From Ligilactobacillus salitolerans (GTDB taxonomy: Bacteria > Bacillota > Bacilli > Lactobacillales > Lactobacillaceae): DNA of 64,000 bases. Below the pieces are notes generated by a model. That model saw only the letters and a list, made by a program, of their open reading frames with translations, had not been told where the DNA came from and ran no database searches. Where the stretch lies: assembly GCF_003864415.1 (NCBI RefSeq), contig NZ_BFFP01000007.1:20118-84117 (forward strand), in the 5' to 3' direction. This document shows positions 7,106 through 15,523 of this stretch, piece after piece; position 1 is the first letter of the stretch, and each line of letters begins with the position of its first letter. The position numbers and the translations under genes were made by a program.

Positions 7106-8443
7106 ATGGCTGAAAAAAATTCAGGTTCAGGTTTTATTGAGAAACATTTGATGCCGGTCGCTATTAAGTTGAGTCAGTTTAAGCCGCTGATCGCCATTCG
7201 TGACGGGATCATCGTGGCGATGCCAATGATCATCATCGGCTCGTTCTTCATGATCGCCAATAGTTTTCCTATCCAGGGCTGGCCAGAATGGCTGGCTGCG
7301 ACATCGTTTCATGGGGTCTCAGTTGCCGCTGTTTTAGCCAAGATCACAAATGGATCTTTTGGGATCATGGGCCTTTTGGGTTGTTATGGGGTCGCAGCGA
7401 GCTATGCCGACCAACATGGGACCGACAGTAAATCTGCCGGCGTGATCGCAATTGCGGCTTACTTTATCGTGACACCAAGTGTCATGTCAGGCGACAAGGT
7501 GCCGCTGGAGGGGATGCCGTATGGTTACTTAGGCAGTAAGGGCCTGTTTATCGCCATCATTATTGGTCTGGTGACTGGCGGGATCTTCCAGTGGTTCATT
7601 AACCACGATATTCGGATCAAAATGCCGGAAGCAGTTCCTCCGGCCGTGGCGGATAGTTTTAGTGCCTTGATCCCTGGAGCAGTGATCATCGCGTTATTTG
7701 GCGCAATTTACGCGCTCTTTTCTTGGACAGGCTGGGGCAGCGTGCATGACTTGGTCTTTAATCTCTTATCCAAACCATTGGGGCTGTTAGGTGATACCTT
7801 GTTAGGAACGATCTTAGCCGTTGGTTTAAACAGTCTCTTCTGGTTTGTTGGGATCCATGGTGCTAATGTGGTCAACAATATTATTTCGCCGATCTGGCTG
7901 ATGAACACCGGTGCCAATAAAGATTTGGCTGCTGCTGGTCATTTAGATCTGGCTCATCATGGACATATCATTACTCAACCGTTTATTGATAACTTTATTT
8001 TCATGGGCGGCGGGGGCGCTACGCTAGGACTAGTCCTTTCGATGGGGATCTTGGTGTTGTTACATCGTTCCAGCAAGCAGATCAAGATCTTGACCCCGCT
8101 GACATTAACGCCAGGGATCTTCAACATCAATGAACCAACAATGTTTGGTTTGCCAATCGTTTTGAACATGAACCTCTTGATCCCATTCATTGTTGTGCCA
8201 ATGGTCAACGCTGTGGTGACCTATTTTGCAATGCGTTTTGAGTTGGTCCCGTTATGTACCGGAGCCGTGGTCCCGTGGACGATGCCGCCGATCATTTCAG
8301 GCTTTTTGGCAACCAGCAGTCTAGCCGGGTCGGCCTTACAGATCGTCAACTTAGTGATCGACGTGGCAATTTACTTCCCATTCCTCTCATCCCTAAACAA
8401 GCAGTTCTTGTTAGAGGAAGCCGGCGAATTGGAAGAAAAATAA
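7106..8443 (+). CDS. PTS sugar transporter EIIC, cellobiose/oligo-beta-glucoside (Lac) type
   Basis: The membrane permease domain of a phosphotransferase system, about 445 residues with roughly ten hydrophobic segments. The IIC signature FNINEPTMFGLPIVLNM lies near residue 350. The family moves cellobiose, chitobiose, lactose or similar disaccharides, with phosphate supplied by separate IIA and IIB proteins. No IIA or IIB gene lies beside it, so these must be encoded elsewhere. ATG at 7106 follows AAAGGGG. The upstream extension starting at 7067 has no ribosome binding site and is rejected. It forms an operon with the DUF7916-type gene 27 bp downstream and is preceded by an attenuator-like leader. 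Confidence 0.9.
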   Translation: MAEKNSGSGFIEKHLMPVAIKLSQFKPLIAIRDGIIVAMPMIIIGSFFMIANSFPIQGWPEWLAATSFHGVSVAAVLAKITNGSFGIMGLLGCYGVAASYADQHGTDSKSAGVIAIAAYFIVTPSVMSGDKVPLEGMPYGYLGSKGLFIAIIIGLVTGGIFQWFINHDIRIKMPEAVPPAVADSFSALIPGAVIIALFGAIYALFSWTGWGSVHDLVFNLLSKPLGLLGDTLLGTILAVGLNSLFWFVGIHGANVVNNIISPIWLMNTGANKDLAAAGHLDLAHHGHIITQPFIDNFIFMGGGGATLGLVLSMGILVLLHRSSKQIKILTPLTLTPGIFNINEPTMFGLPIVLNMNLLIPFIVVPMVNAVVTYFAMRFELVPLCTGAVVPWTMPPIISGFLATSSLAGSALQIVNLVIDVAIYFPFLSSLNKQFLLEEAGELEEK

Positions 8444-8470
8444 TCCAGAACAGATGAAAGGAACTCAAAG

Positions 8471-9400
8471 ATGGTTAAAAGATTGATCAGCGCGGATACG
8501 AGCGAAGTGCTCGCAATGAACGGCGCAAAACTAAAGCAAAGCATCAAAGCCAGTGAAGGACGCGTGATCGTGAGTGAAAATGTCGTTGTGCACGAGGCCT
8601 ATGAAGGTCTGACGACTGCGGAATTGGCAGCAGCCTTTGGGGCGGACTTGATCTTGTTAAATGCTTTGGACGTTTTTGAGCCGGTGATCTTGGGTCTGTA
8701 CCCAGGTGAGGCGACTTTGGAACAAGCCCAGCCGCGCCATGACAGAGAAAGCATTCACCGTTTGCAAAAATTAGTCGGTCGGCCGATTGGTGTCAACTTG
8801 GAGCCGGTCGACCCTGCTGCCAAAATGGCGGAAGATCGCCTGGAGATCCCTAAAGGACGCCAAGCCAGCGCGGCATCCTTGCAGGAGGCTGAAAAATTAG
8901 GCTTCAATTTTGTCGTTTTGACCGGTAATCCGGGGACTGGTGTGACTAACAAGCAGATCGCCGCAAACATTAAGGTGGCTAAAGAAAACTTCAGCGGACT
9001 GGTGATTGCCGGTAAGATGCACGGTGCCGGCGTGGCTGAACCGGTCGTCAGCGTGGATGCAGTGACTGAATTTTTGGCGGCGGGTGCTGATGTGATCTTA
9101 GTGCCGGCAGTCGGTACGGTCCCAGGGTTGAACGAGCAGCAGCTAACGGAAATCGTTGAGCTTGCTCATCAGCACGATGCACTGGTGATGAGTACGATCG
9201 GGACCAGCCAGGAAGGCTCTGGCGCCAGCTTTTTGGAAAATATTGCGATTCGCAATAAGATCTGCGGAGTTGACATGCAGCATATCGGCGATGCAGCCTG
9301 GGGGATCCAATCACCATTTGAAAATATTTATCCCCTGAGCAAAGCCATTCGGGGCGAGAGACACACGGTGCAAAGAATGGCCCGGTCGATCAACCGCTAA
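8471..9400 (+). CDS. DUF7916-type (beta/alpha)8-barrel protein of PTS operons
   Basis: A 309-residue cytoplasmic protein of a family often mislabelled haloacid dehalogenase-like. It is regularly found beside cellobiose-type PTS IIC genes, as here. Gly-rich phosphate-loop-like turns characteristic of TIM barrels can be seen: VVLTGNPGTGVTN (about 154), IAGKMHGAGVAEP (about 178), VILVPAVGTVPGLN (about 211) and MSTIGTSQEGSG (about 238). There is no HAD DxD motif, so the dehalogenase label does not fit. An enzyme acting on the phosphorylated imported sugar is a reasonable inference, but the reaction is unknown. ATG at 8471 follows GAAAGGAAC, and a terminator follows the gene. Confidence 0.7.
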   Translation: MVKRLISADTSEVLAMNGAKLKQSIKASEGRVIVSENVVVHEAYEGLTTAELAAAFGADLILLNALDVFEPVILGLYPGEATLEQAQPRHDRESIHRLQKLVGRPIGVNLEPVDPAAKMAEDRLEIPKGRQASAASLQEAEKLGFNFVVLTGNPGTGVTNKQIAANIKVAKENFSGLVIAGKMHGAGVAEPVVSVDAVTEFLAAGADVILVPAVGTVPGLNEQQLTEIVELAHQHDALVMSTIGTSQEGSGASFLENIAIRNKICGVDMQHIGDAAWGIQSPFENIYPLSKAIRGERHTVQRMARSINR

Positions 9401-9421
9401 AATTGGCTCTACTTTAAACAA

Positions 9422-9467
9422 ACGGCTCTCAGATTCTCCAAAAGAGAAAGTGCGAGCCGTTTTTTTC
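9422..9467 (+). terminator. Intrinsic terminator of the PTS operon
   Basis: ACGGCTC and GAGCCGT close a stem with an inner TTCTC/GAGAA pairing, followed by seven T residues. Confidence 0.88.
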
Positions 9468-9555
9468 ATAGTCAAAATTTTCGCCTTGAGTATTCTGAAT
9501 CCCTAAAGTATTCTATCGGATAAGTGAAGAAATTTAAAAAAGGGATGCTGTTATA

Positions 9556-9900
9556 TTGAAAAAAGATTATCTTCAAACAATGGTGTATACTCAAGCTAGA
9601 TCCTTAGATATTGTCCTTAAAAATATCCGCTTCAGTAAAGATGGAACGAAACTTATCATCTCGATAAAGAACTTATTCACATCTGTTGACAATATGCAAA
9701 AAGCCCTCAGAATAATGCAGCTTATAAATAATATCCTTGAACAATTTGGTTCTCCTCTGTATCATATGCAAGTATTTACAACCGAAAAAGCAGGGGCCGA
9801 GTTTGCCAATCAAATATACTTTTCTTTGGACTACTCTGCGTATGAATTAATTAACAAAAAAATATCTTTATTCACCGCAGGAAAAAGCACAGGGGAGTAA
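9556..9900 (+). CDS. Hypothetical protein (114 aa), A/T-rich
   Basis: Not recognised. The TTG start at 9556 follows AGGG (9541-9544). ATG at 9580 is an alternative without a clear ribosome binding site. The product is soluble, with alternating strands and amphipathic helices (SVDNMQKALRIMQLINNILE near residue 40) and no cysteine. Base composition is clearly more A/T-rich than the flanking metabolic genes, and it adjoins an integrase remnant. It is probably horizontally acquired cargo. Confidence 0.5.
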   Translation: MKKDYLQTMVYTQARSLDIVLKNIRFSKDGTKLIISIKNLFTSVDNMQKALRIMQLINNILEQFGSPLYHMQVFTTEKAGAEFANQIYFSLDYSAYELINKKISLFTAGKSTGE

Positions 9901-10026
9901 TGTCTGTATTTTAGAGCTACAAAGTCGAGGGTCCATTAGTGAGTAATGGACCTTGCCAAAGGTTGATTTACCAGCCTTTTTATTTGACACCAAGAAATGA
10001 GAGGCAAAAAGAACCAAAAACTATTA

Positions 10027-10056
10027 AAATCGCCCCTAAAAAGGAGCGATTTTTTC
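10027..10056 (+). terminator. Hairpin with T-run overlapping the integrase-remnant start
   Basis: AAAATCGC pairs with GCGATTTT, followed by T residues. The AAGGAG that would serve the next ATG is inside the hairpin, so it could act as a terminator or sequester translation initiation. Confidence 0.6.
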
Positions 10057-10430
10057 ATGGAACAAAAAGTTTTACCGATCAAAGATTCGAACATTTTAGC
10101 GATGGCCCAACAATGCTTATTAGAAGAATTTAAAGCCGTCGCCGTAACTACACCATTTTTCAGGTGAACAAAGCAACTCTATTACGTGTCAGCGACATTC
10201 TCCGGCACAAACGGGCGGATTTTTGACGAGCAAGGAAACGTGCAGAAGAACACGTATCTCCACGACACCAAAACGGTTGCTCACCGGCTTTACATGCAGT
10301 CCAATTACTTTGACATGCACCTCTTGATCAGAGCAGTTGAGTCTCTGACATTGGCTTATTGAGGCTTAGATCAAGTCAGTACTGAAGAAATGTTAGCTAA
10401 TATGATTCTGGCTAAATACCAAAAAGGACC
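10057..10430 (+). pseudogene. Degenerate tyrosine recombinase / phage integrase
   Basis: Reading across frames gives integrase pieces in order. First comes MEQKVLPIKDSNILAMAQQC, then, after a frame change, YTIFQVNKATLLRVSDI, FDEQGNVQKNTYLHDTKT, and later YMQSNYFDMHLLIRAVESLT and GLDQVSTEEMLANMI. The last pieces resemble the region around the catalytic Arg-Tyr end of small tyrosine recombinases. Several frameshifts, an in-frame stop (TTATTGAGGC near 10360) and an internal deletion remove the RxxH part. The reading is by hand, so fragment borders are approximate. It is not functional. Confidence 0.72.
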
Positions 10431-10468
10431 ATCTAATCAACCTATTCTTGATCAGACAGCCCTAAATA

Positions 10469-11811
10469 TCACTTATTTTCTATCTTGTTATCATTATTGC
10501 TCTTTTTCATATGCAAATATAAAGACCAACCCAAAGCAAAAGTCAGCACATCTGCTAATGGCTGCGCCCAAATGATTCCGTTATAGCCCCATACATTAAC
10601 AGTTACTGCTAATACCAACCAGAGCAAAACACCTTGTCTTGTGATAGACATTAAAAAAGCACTAACTGCTTTATTTGCTGACTGGAAAACAGTTGTAAAG
10701 ACTAAAATTACTCCAATAAGCGGCGTTGTAATGAGTAAGCAACGCAATATTGTAGTACCTTGCTTGATTATCGTTGGATCATGCATAAACAAACCAGTGA
10801 TTTGCGGTGCCAAAAAAATTAAACCCCCCGCAACTAACACAGCAACAATTATTTCAATCAGTAAATCAAAGCGAATAATCCCATAAAATCTTTTTTGTCT
10901 TGAGAACCGTAGTTATAGCCGATCAAGGGTTGGGCCCCGAAAGCAAAACCGATCATGAACAACATCACTACTAAGTAGATTTTAAGAGAAATACCTAACG
11001 CTGCCACTGGCTTAGCTCCATAAGGGGCTAAGTAATTGTTTAATAGCGCCGTCCCAAAACTTTGCATCAGATTAGTGATCGAGGCCGGTATTCCAATGGC
11101 AAAAAGTGGAATAATTGCTTTTAAATTAACTTTAGCTAAATCAGGTTTCACCTTTAAAACCTTGCCTTGGCGAATAGTATAAAACGTTAAAATAATGGTG
11201 CTAATTAAATAGCCGACTACTGTCGCTAAGGCTGCTCCTCCGGCTCCTAAGCCAAAAATAAAAATAAAAAGCGGGTCTAAGATGATTGTGATAACGACAC
11301 CGCTGATCGTTCCTATCATAGATTGAACGGCTAATCCTTCTGTGCGCAGTAGATTGCCGGGAACTAATGATACTATAATTGCTCCGCCGCCTATGGCCAT
11401 AATTCGATAAAATGCCGCAGCATGTTGATAAGTAGCATTAGTAGCTCCCATAAGTGCTAAAATTGATCGTTCAAATACAAGCATAATAACTGCAACTATG
11501 ACACTGAAAACAATTGCTGCATAAAAGCAAAAACTGCTAATTCTCGCGCTTTGCTTCTTATTACCTTCTCCTAACAAACGTGAAATTAACGCGCTGCCGC
11601 CGATCCCGAAAATATCACCAAAAGCTAACATTAACGAAAAAAGCGGGGTACAAATAGAAACGCCGGCTACCATATCAGCATTTTGTGTCTGTGAAACAAA
11701 AAAGGTATCAGCCAGATTATAGGCCATGCTAGCCACCATACTAAAGACAACTGGCAGGGCTAACTGAAAGTAAGCCTTATGGATCGGTGCTTTCTCAAAC
11801 AAATTATTCAT
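10469..11811 (-). pseudogene. MATE-family multidrug efflux transporter, frameshifted
   Basis: A 12-helix Na+- or H+-driven drug antiporter of the MATE (NorM/DinF-like) family, read from ATG at 11811 behind AAGGAACAG. The first 317 residues include the conserved NLADTFFVSQ, GIGGSALISRLLGEG and GYNYGSQ segments. The frame then breaks near 10873-10880 after MGLF and stops in ALIY. The other frame continues as RFDLLIEIIVAVLVAGGL through the last helices to 10469. One missing base restores a normal full-length protein. Either this is a real inactivating frameshift or a sequencing error. It sits in the same A/T-rich decayed patch as the integrase remnant. Confidence 0.85.
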
Positions 11812-12128
11812 TGCAACTGTTCCTTATAATTTTTTGAGACGCACGTTTCCGTGTGCTGATTTTTAATCTATTGAGCTTTTGGCTCGATCCCAATAAACAC
11901 TAATATATCATAATATCGGCAAGTTAAAAGTAACGATTTGAACTTATAATAGATATGCTTAATGTTTTAGGTCCATTTGTTATTAATAGCATGTTAAGTG
12001 TAAAGAAAAGGAACTATGCGTTAACAGAGCTCCCCCAAAAATTCTTTCAAAGACTGTAGTTAGTCTCAAAGACTGCGAATAGTCGCCCTCAATTTGCCAA
12101 GGTTTAAGAGGGCGGCTTTTTTTTGTTG
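11812..12128. other. Intergenic region with short repeats and a terminator, no gene seen
   Basis: It holds the upstream region of the MATE gene, then two imperfect 20-bp tandem copies built on CAAAGACTG...AGTC (about 12047-12085). A terminator on the plus strand follows: AGTCGCCCTC/GAGGGCGGCT plus eight T at 12081-12125. No intact gene precedes that terminator, so it may be the relic of a lost transcript. Confidence 0.5.
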
Positions 12129-12494
12129 TTACCAGTCAAAGATTTTTGCCAGCAGTAAAAATACGACCCACAGCACGGCACCAACCACGAAGAAAATGAG
12201 CAGGACAAAGAGCGCGTCGCCGAAATTTCGAAGCGGAAACCAGCCGCTGAGCAATAAGACGGGGTAAACAGTCACCAGCATGATCATAATGTGCAGCAGT
12301 GTTTGCTTGAAGAGGCTGAAACGTTCGATATTATAGATAACTGTTGCGGCGCCAACGAATAAAATAATGAGTGCTGTACAAAAGGTGCTCCAAGCGTCTG
12401 CGCTTTTGCCTTGGAAGTTCAATATTAAAGCGATGACGCTCATGATCACGAAAGGGATCCCGCCTCGCAGTAAACCTGAAAATATTAATTGCAT
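12129..12494 (-). CDS. DUF3021-type membrane protein
   Basis: A 121-residue integral membrane protein with four hydrophobic segments and short loops, matching the size and topology of DUF3021 proteins. Those are normally encoded directly downstream of a LytTR-domain regulator and act as its membrane partner. No LytTR gene is present here. Upstream lie a family A repeat array and a promoter, so the partner is either lost or elsewhere. ATG at 12494 is set by AAAGGAGG at 12502-12509; in-frame extension further upstream would translate repeat sequence and is rejected. Confidence 0.68.
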   Translation of the reverse strand: MQLIFSGLLRGGIPFVIMSVIALILNFQGKSADAWSTFCTALIILFVGAATVIYNIERFSLFKQTLLHIMIMLVTVYPVLLLSGWFPLRNFGDALFVLLIFFVVGAVLWVVFLLLAKIFDW

Positions 12495-12513
12495 CTTGTT
12501 TTGCCTCCTTTTG

Positions 12514-12687
12514 GAAAGAGCAGTAATTGGCTGGTTTCTATGTAAAAGACCAACCGAAAGAGCAGCAATTGGTTGGTTTCTAAGTAAAAGACCAACCAAA
12601 AGAGCAGCAATTGGCTGGTCTTTAAGCCAAAGACCAACCGAAAGAGCAGCAATTGGCTGGTCTTTAAGTAAAAGACCAACCGAAAGA
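12514..12687. repeat. Family A tandem hairpin array A2 (42-bp period)
   Basis: Four tandem 42-bp units of the form AAAGAGCAGCAATTGGCTGG-TCTTTAAGTAAAAGACCAACCG. Within each unit AAAGACCAACC pairs with GGCTGGTCTTT, or with its GGTTGGTTTC variant. On the minus strand the array lies between a TATAAT (12764-12769) and the DUF3021 start codon, so it would be transcribed as that gene's 5' leader. Confidence 0.85.
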
Positions 12688-12763
12688 TGATTATCTGGCG
12701 CAGACTTTCAATGTGGTTGAACTATAGGAGCCGCAACTGGAAAACGGTTTCTCTTTTACTGGA

Positions 12764-12769
12764 ATTATA
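12764..12769 (-). promoter_or_regulatory. Probable -10 element of the DUF3021 gene
   Basis: A TATAAT on the minus strand, preceded by GGTTGATGC, lies upstream of the A2 array. The -35 match is poor. If used, the leader is about 260 nt and contains the whole array. Confidence 0.4.
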
Positions 12770-12815
12770 GCATCAACCAGGCAGCAAACCGCACTGGTAA
12801 CACTTAGACGGCAAA

Positions 12816-12858
12816 AAACAGCACTTCACTTTTTCTGGTCAGTGAAGTGCTGTTTTGC
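12816..12858. terminator. Bidirectional terminator downstream of the alcohol dehydrogenase
   Basis: AAACAGCACTTCACT pairs perfectly with AGTGAAGTGCTGTTT across a short loop, with T runs on both strands. It ends the minus-strand dehydrogenase transcript. Confidence 0.9.
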
Positions 12859-12869
12859 TTGCGTATTAT

Positions 12870-14054
12870 TTATTCTGCAAAGTCGTGCATGGAATCGCGA
12901 TAGATCTGGATCGCATCTTGTTCAGTGACTGGGACATAGGCATTAGTGTCCAAGCTTCCACCAGCCACAGCGGCCTTAGCCATGTCAGCGAACTTACTGT
13001 CATCAGTGATCCCAACATCCGGCAGCGTCATTTCTGAGTTGAGAGACTTGAGCCAGTCATGAGTCCGGCGGATCGAGTTTTCTGCCAGTTCCATGTCGTC
13101 GTAACCATACTGATCCCAGACAGCCCGGGCAAAACGGGCAAATAACGGTTTACTTTCTTCATTTAGCGCGAATTTCATCCAACGCGGAGTCAGGATCGCT
13201 AAGCCGATCCCATGGGTGATGTCATACTGGGCGGAGAGTTCATGCTCCAATGGGTGCACGGTCCAGTGATTGACTGTTCCTAAACCAACGATGCCATTTA
13301 AAGCCATCGTGGCTGCCCACATCAGATTAGCCCGCGCGTCATAATTTTCTGGTTCCTTGACCGCGATCGGAGCCCATTTGATAACTGTCCGCATTAACCC
13401 TTCGATCATACTCTTGGAAACGTCATTGTTTTCAGCCGTGTCAAAATATTGTTCGCACAGATGGCTGAAAATGTCGCTGGCGCCAGCAGCAGTCTGCCTG
13501 GTTGGGACCGTATAAGTCAAAGTCGGATCCAAGAAGGAAACAGCCGGTGAATTCGGTCCCTGAGTGCCTTTTTTCTGCGGGATCGTTGGGTCGGAGATGA
13601 CCGAACCGAAGTTCATCTCGGAACCAGTGGCAGCTAAGGTCAAAATATCAACGACCGGCAGCTGAGCGAGATCCTGGCGTTTAGCCGGGCTGATAACTAA
13701 GTCCCAAGGATCGCCTTTGTAATAAGCTGCTGAGGCGATCACTTTAGCTGCATCGATCACTGAACCGCCTCCGACCGCAAGGATCACGTCGATCTGATGG
13801 TCTTTAGCCAGCTTTTGGCCTTCGCGGATGGAAGAAATCTTCGGGTTAGGCTCGATCCCTGGTAATTCAGTGACATTTAGGTCTTTTAATAAACCAAGCA
13901 CACGATCGTAGAGACCAGTTTGCTTGAGAGAATGACCGCCATAGACTAGCAAGACGTTTGTGCCGTACTGGTGTAAGACATCATAGAGTTCGTTGTCGAT
14001 GTGTCCGCGGCCAAATCTAATATCCGTCTGATTGTGGAAAGTAAAATCTAACAA
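12870..14054 (-). CDS. Iron-containing alcohol dehydrogenase, YqhD/BdhA-like
   Basis: A cytoplasmic NAD(P)H-dependent alcohol or aldehyde reductase of the group III family, about 394 residues. It carries the nucleotide-binding AVGGGSVIDAAKVIA (about 88-102) and LTLAATGSEMN (about 140). Metal ligands are contributed by the GASDIFSHLCEQY stretch (Asp and His, about 195-207) and by the downstream His-rich VHPLEHELSAQYDITHGIG (about 260-278). The start is taken as TTG at 14054, eight bases after AGGGAGG, giving MLDFTFHNQTDIRFGRG, which aligns with YqhD N-termini. ATG at 14084 has no ribosome binding site. A perfect palindrome overlaps the probable transcription start. The role is probably NAD(P)+ regeneration or aldehyde detoxification. 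Confidence 0.88.
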   Translation of the reverse strand: MLDFTFHNQTDIRFGRGHIDNELYDVLHQYGTNVLLVYGGHSLKQTGLYDRVLGLLKDLNVTELPGIEPNPKISSIREGQKLAKDHQIDVILAVGGGSVIDAAKVIASAAYYKGDPWDLVISPAKRQDLAQLPVVDILTLAATGSEMNFGSVISDPTIPQKKGTQGPNSPAVSFLDPTLTYTVPTRQTAAGASDIFSHLCEQYFDTAENNDVSKSMIEGLMRTVIKWAPIAVKEPENYDARANLMWAATMALNGIVGLGTVNHWTVHPLEHELSAQYDITHGIGLAILTPRWMKFALNEESKPLFARFARAVWDQYGYDDMELAENSIRRTHDWLKSLNSEMTLPDVGITDDSKFADMAKAAVAGGSLDTNAYVPVTEQDAIQIYRDSMHDFAE

Positions 14055-14085
14055 ATAAGTTTCCTCCCTTAAATTAAGCTCCATT

Positions 14086-14101
14086 CAAGCTTTAAAGCTT
14101 G
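14086..14101. promoter_or_regulatory. Perfect 16-bp palindrome, likely operator of the alcohol dehydrogenase
   Basis: CAAGCTTTAAAGCTTG lies just downstream of a minus-strand promoter, with TATAAT at 14112-14117 and TTGAAT 18 bp further upstream. A dimeric repressor bound there would overlap the transcription start. The regulator is unknown. Confidence 0.55.
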
Positions 14102-14217
14102 ACACGACCTTATTATATGAAAAATTCAGGCCTTAATTCAAGCAAAGACAAACATTGTTAGATATTAGTATCTATTGTAGTATCAAGGTGAGAATAAAAT
14201 GTGAGGGGTTAGATCGG

Positions 14218-14853
14218 ATGAAAGCTTTTGTTTTTGATATGGACGGGGTGCTGGTCGATAGTGAGCGCTACTTTTTCCAGCTCAAGCGCCAATTTTTGCA
14301 TGAAATAGGTGAGAGACCGGCTGTTGATAATGTGACAGAAGTGGTGGGCTTATCGGCAGACAGCGGCTGGGCCAAGTTTGTGCCGCAAGATGATAAACGC
14401 TCCAAGTTACGGCCGCTTTATGAAGAATATAAAAAGGAGCACCTTATTGATTATACCAAGTATTTGAATGCTGACGTGCCGGAATTTTTAGCAGACCTTA
14501 AAGCTGATGGTCAGGTGATTGCCTTGGCCTCGGCGGGATATTTGAGCAATATCAAGCAGATGCTGCGGCAATGCGAGCTGGATCATTATTTTTCTTCGGT
14601 CATGAGCGGTGAACATCTCAAGGCCAATAAGCCGGCGCCGGATATTTATCTGCAAAGCGCCCAAAAACTGGGCTTTTCTCCAGCCGAATGTGTGGCGGTA
14701 GAAGACAGTCCTGTTGGGATCCAGGCTGCCAAAAGCGCGGGTCTGGAAACTTGGGCAGTTAAATATCCATACTACCAGTTAGACCAGCACCAGGCTGACC
14801 GGGTATTTCGCGGCTTTGGAGCAATGCGCGACTTCTATCAAAAATTAAGGTAA
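14218..14853 (+). CDS. HAD-superfamily phosphatase, beta-phosphoglucomutase-like
   Basis: A cytoplasmic 211-residue HAD subfamily IA protein. Motif I with the nucleophile is FVFDMDGVLVDS at residues 4-15, motif II is the Ala-Ser of IALASAGYL (about 103), motif III is the Lys of KANKPAPDIY (about 142) and motif IV is VAVEDSPVGIQAA (about 163). The helical cap domain lies in between. ATG at 14218 follows GAGGGG. Members dephosphorylate sugar phosphates or isomerise beta-glucose phosphates, and the substrate cannot be told from sequence alone. It is divergent from the alcohol dehydrogenase and about 100 bp ahead of the ECF operon. Confidence 0.85.
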   Translation: MKAFVFDMDGVLVDSERYFFQLKRQFLHEIGERPAVDNVTEVVGLSADSGWAKFVPQDDKRSKLRPLYEEYKKEHLIDYTKYLNADVPEFLADLKADGQVIALASAGYLSNIKQMLRQCELDHYFSSVMSGEHLKANKPAPDIYLQSAQKLGFSPAECVAVEDSPVGIQAAKSAGLETWAVKYPYYQLDQHQADRVFRGFGAMRDFYQKLR

Positions 14854-14881
14854 ATTAGGAAGACATACTATTAACTGACGA

Positions 14882-14929
14882 GTGCAAAAAACTGCTATGA
14901 TAGACGCGTGCAGTTTTCTGCACTTATTT
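14882..14929 (+). terminator. Hairpin between the HAD gene and the ECF operon
   Basis: GTGCAAAAAACTGC pairs with GCAGTTTTCTGCAC (one mismatch), followed by TTATTTTTATT. It could terminate the HAD transcript or act in the leader of the ECF operon. A TATGAT promoter-like hexamer lies in its loop side. Confidence 0.6.
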
Positions 14930-14957
14930 TTATTATAAGAGAAAGAGGGAGTAGAAG

Positions 14958-15521
14958 ATGGCAGAAAAGAAGAAGACAGGCGGGCTTTCCGTTCAAGCAG
15001 TCGTTGCAACGGGGATCGGTATTGCAATCGTTTTTGTTTTGAAACGGTTTGTGCCGATCCCGACGGGGGTCCCGAATACGACAATTGATCTGGGCGAGGC
15101 TTTTTTAGCTTTTCTAGGAGCGCTTTTTGGTCCGGCGGTTGGCGGTTTAACGGCTTTTTTCGCGCACTTATTTACCGATATGACTTGGGGTGATCCGTGG
15201 TGGTCTTGGATCATCGCCGATGCGTTGTTTGGACTGGCGATCGGTTATTCTAGAAGCTTTCTTAAGATCAGGACAGAGCCGCTGACAACTGGAAAATTGG
15301 TCAAATTCAATGTTTTGCAGGTCGCAGCCAATATTGTCTGCTGGGGCTTGATCGCACCGTTAGGCGATATTTGGATCTATTCTCAGCCGGCGGGCAAGGT
15401 CTTTTTGCAGGGGGTCACGGCGACGATCACGAACGCATTGACGATCGGGATCATCGCGACCTTGTTGTTGATCGCATACGCTAAAACACAGGATCAAAAT
15501 CAGAAATTAACAAAGGAATAA
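14958..15521 (+). CDS. ECF transporter S component, UPF0397 family
   Basis: The membrane substrate-binding subunit of an energy-coupling-factor vitamin-type importer. It has 187 residues with five to six hydrophobic helices. The FVPIPTGVPNTTIDLGEAF segment (about 37-55) and MTWGDPWWSWIIADALFGL (about 75-93) are hallmarks of the UPF0397 group. The two-domain ATPase starts 3 bp downstream and the EcfT gene follows it, so this is a complete, dedicated (group I) importer. The substrate is not established by sequence. Thiamine precursors and cobalamin-like compounds are possibilities for this transporter class. ATG at 14958 follows AGAGGGAG. Confidence 0.85.
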   Translation: MAEKKKTGGLSVQAVVATGIGIAIVFVLKRFVPIPTGVPNTTIDLGEAFLAFLGALFGPAVGGLTAFFAHLFTDMTWGDPWWSWIIADALFGLAIGYSRSFLKIRTEPLTTGKLVKFNVLQVAANIVCWGLIAPLGDIWIYSQPAGKVFLQGVTATITNALTIGIIATLLLIAYAKTQDQNQKLTKE

Positions 15522-15523
15522 TT

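Noticed and set aside
10469..11811. Programmed frameshift in the MATE gene
   Set aside because: No slippery heptamer or downstream pseudoknot was seen at the junction, and MATE genes are not known to use frameshifting. Mutation or sequencing error is simpler.
13860..14084. ATG at 14084 as start of the alcohol dehydrogenase
   Set aside because: The AGGGAGG ribosome binding site lies downstream of it, and the TTG at 14054 gives the family-typical N-terminus.
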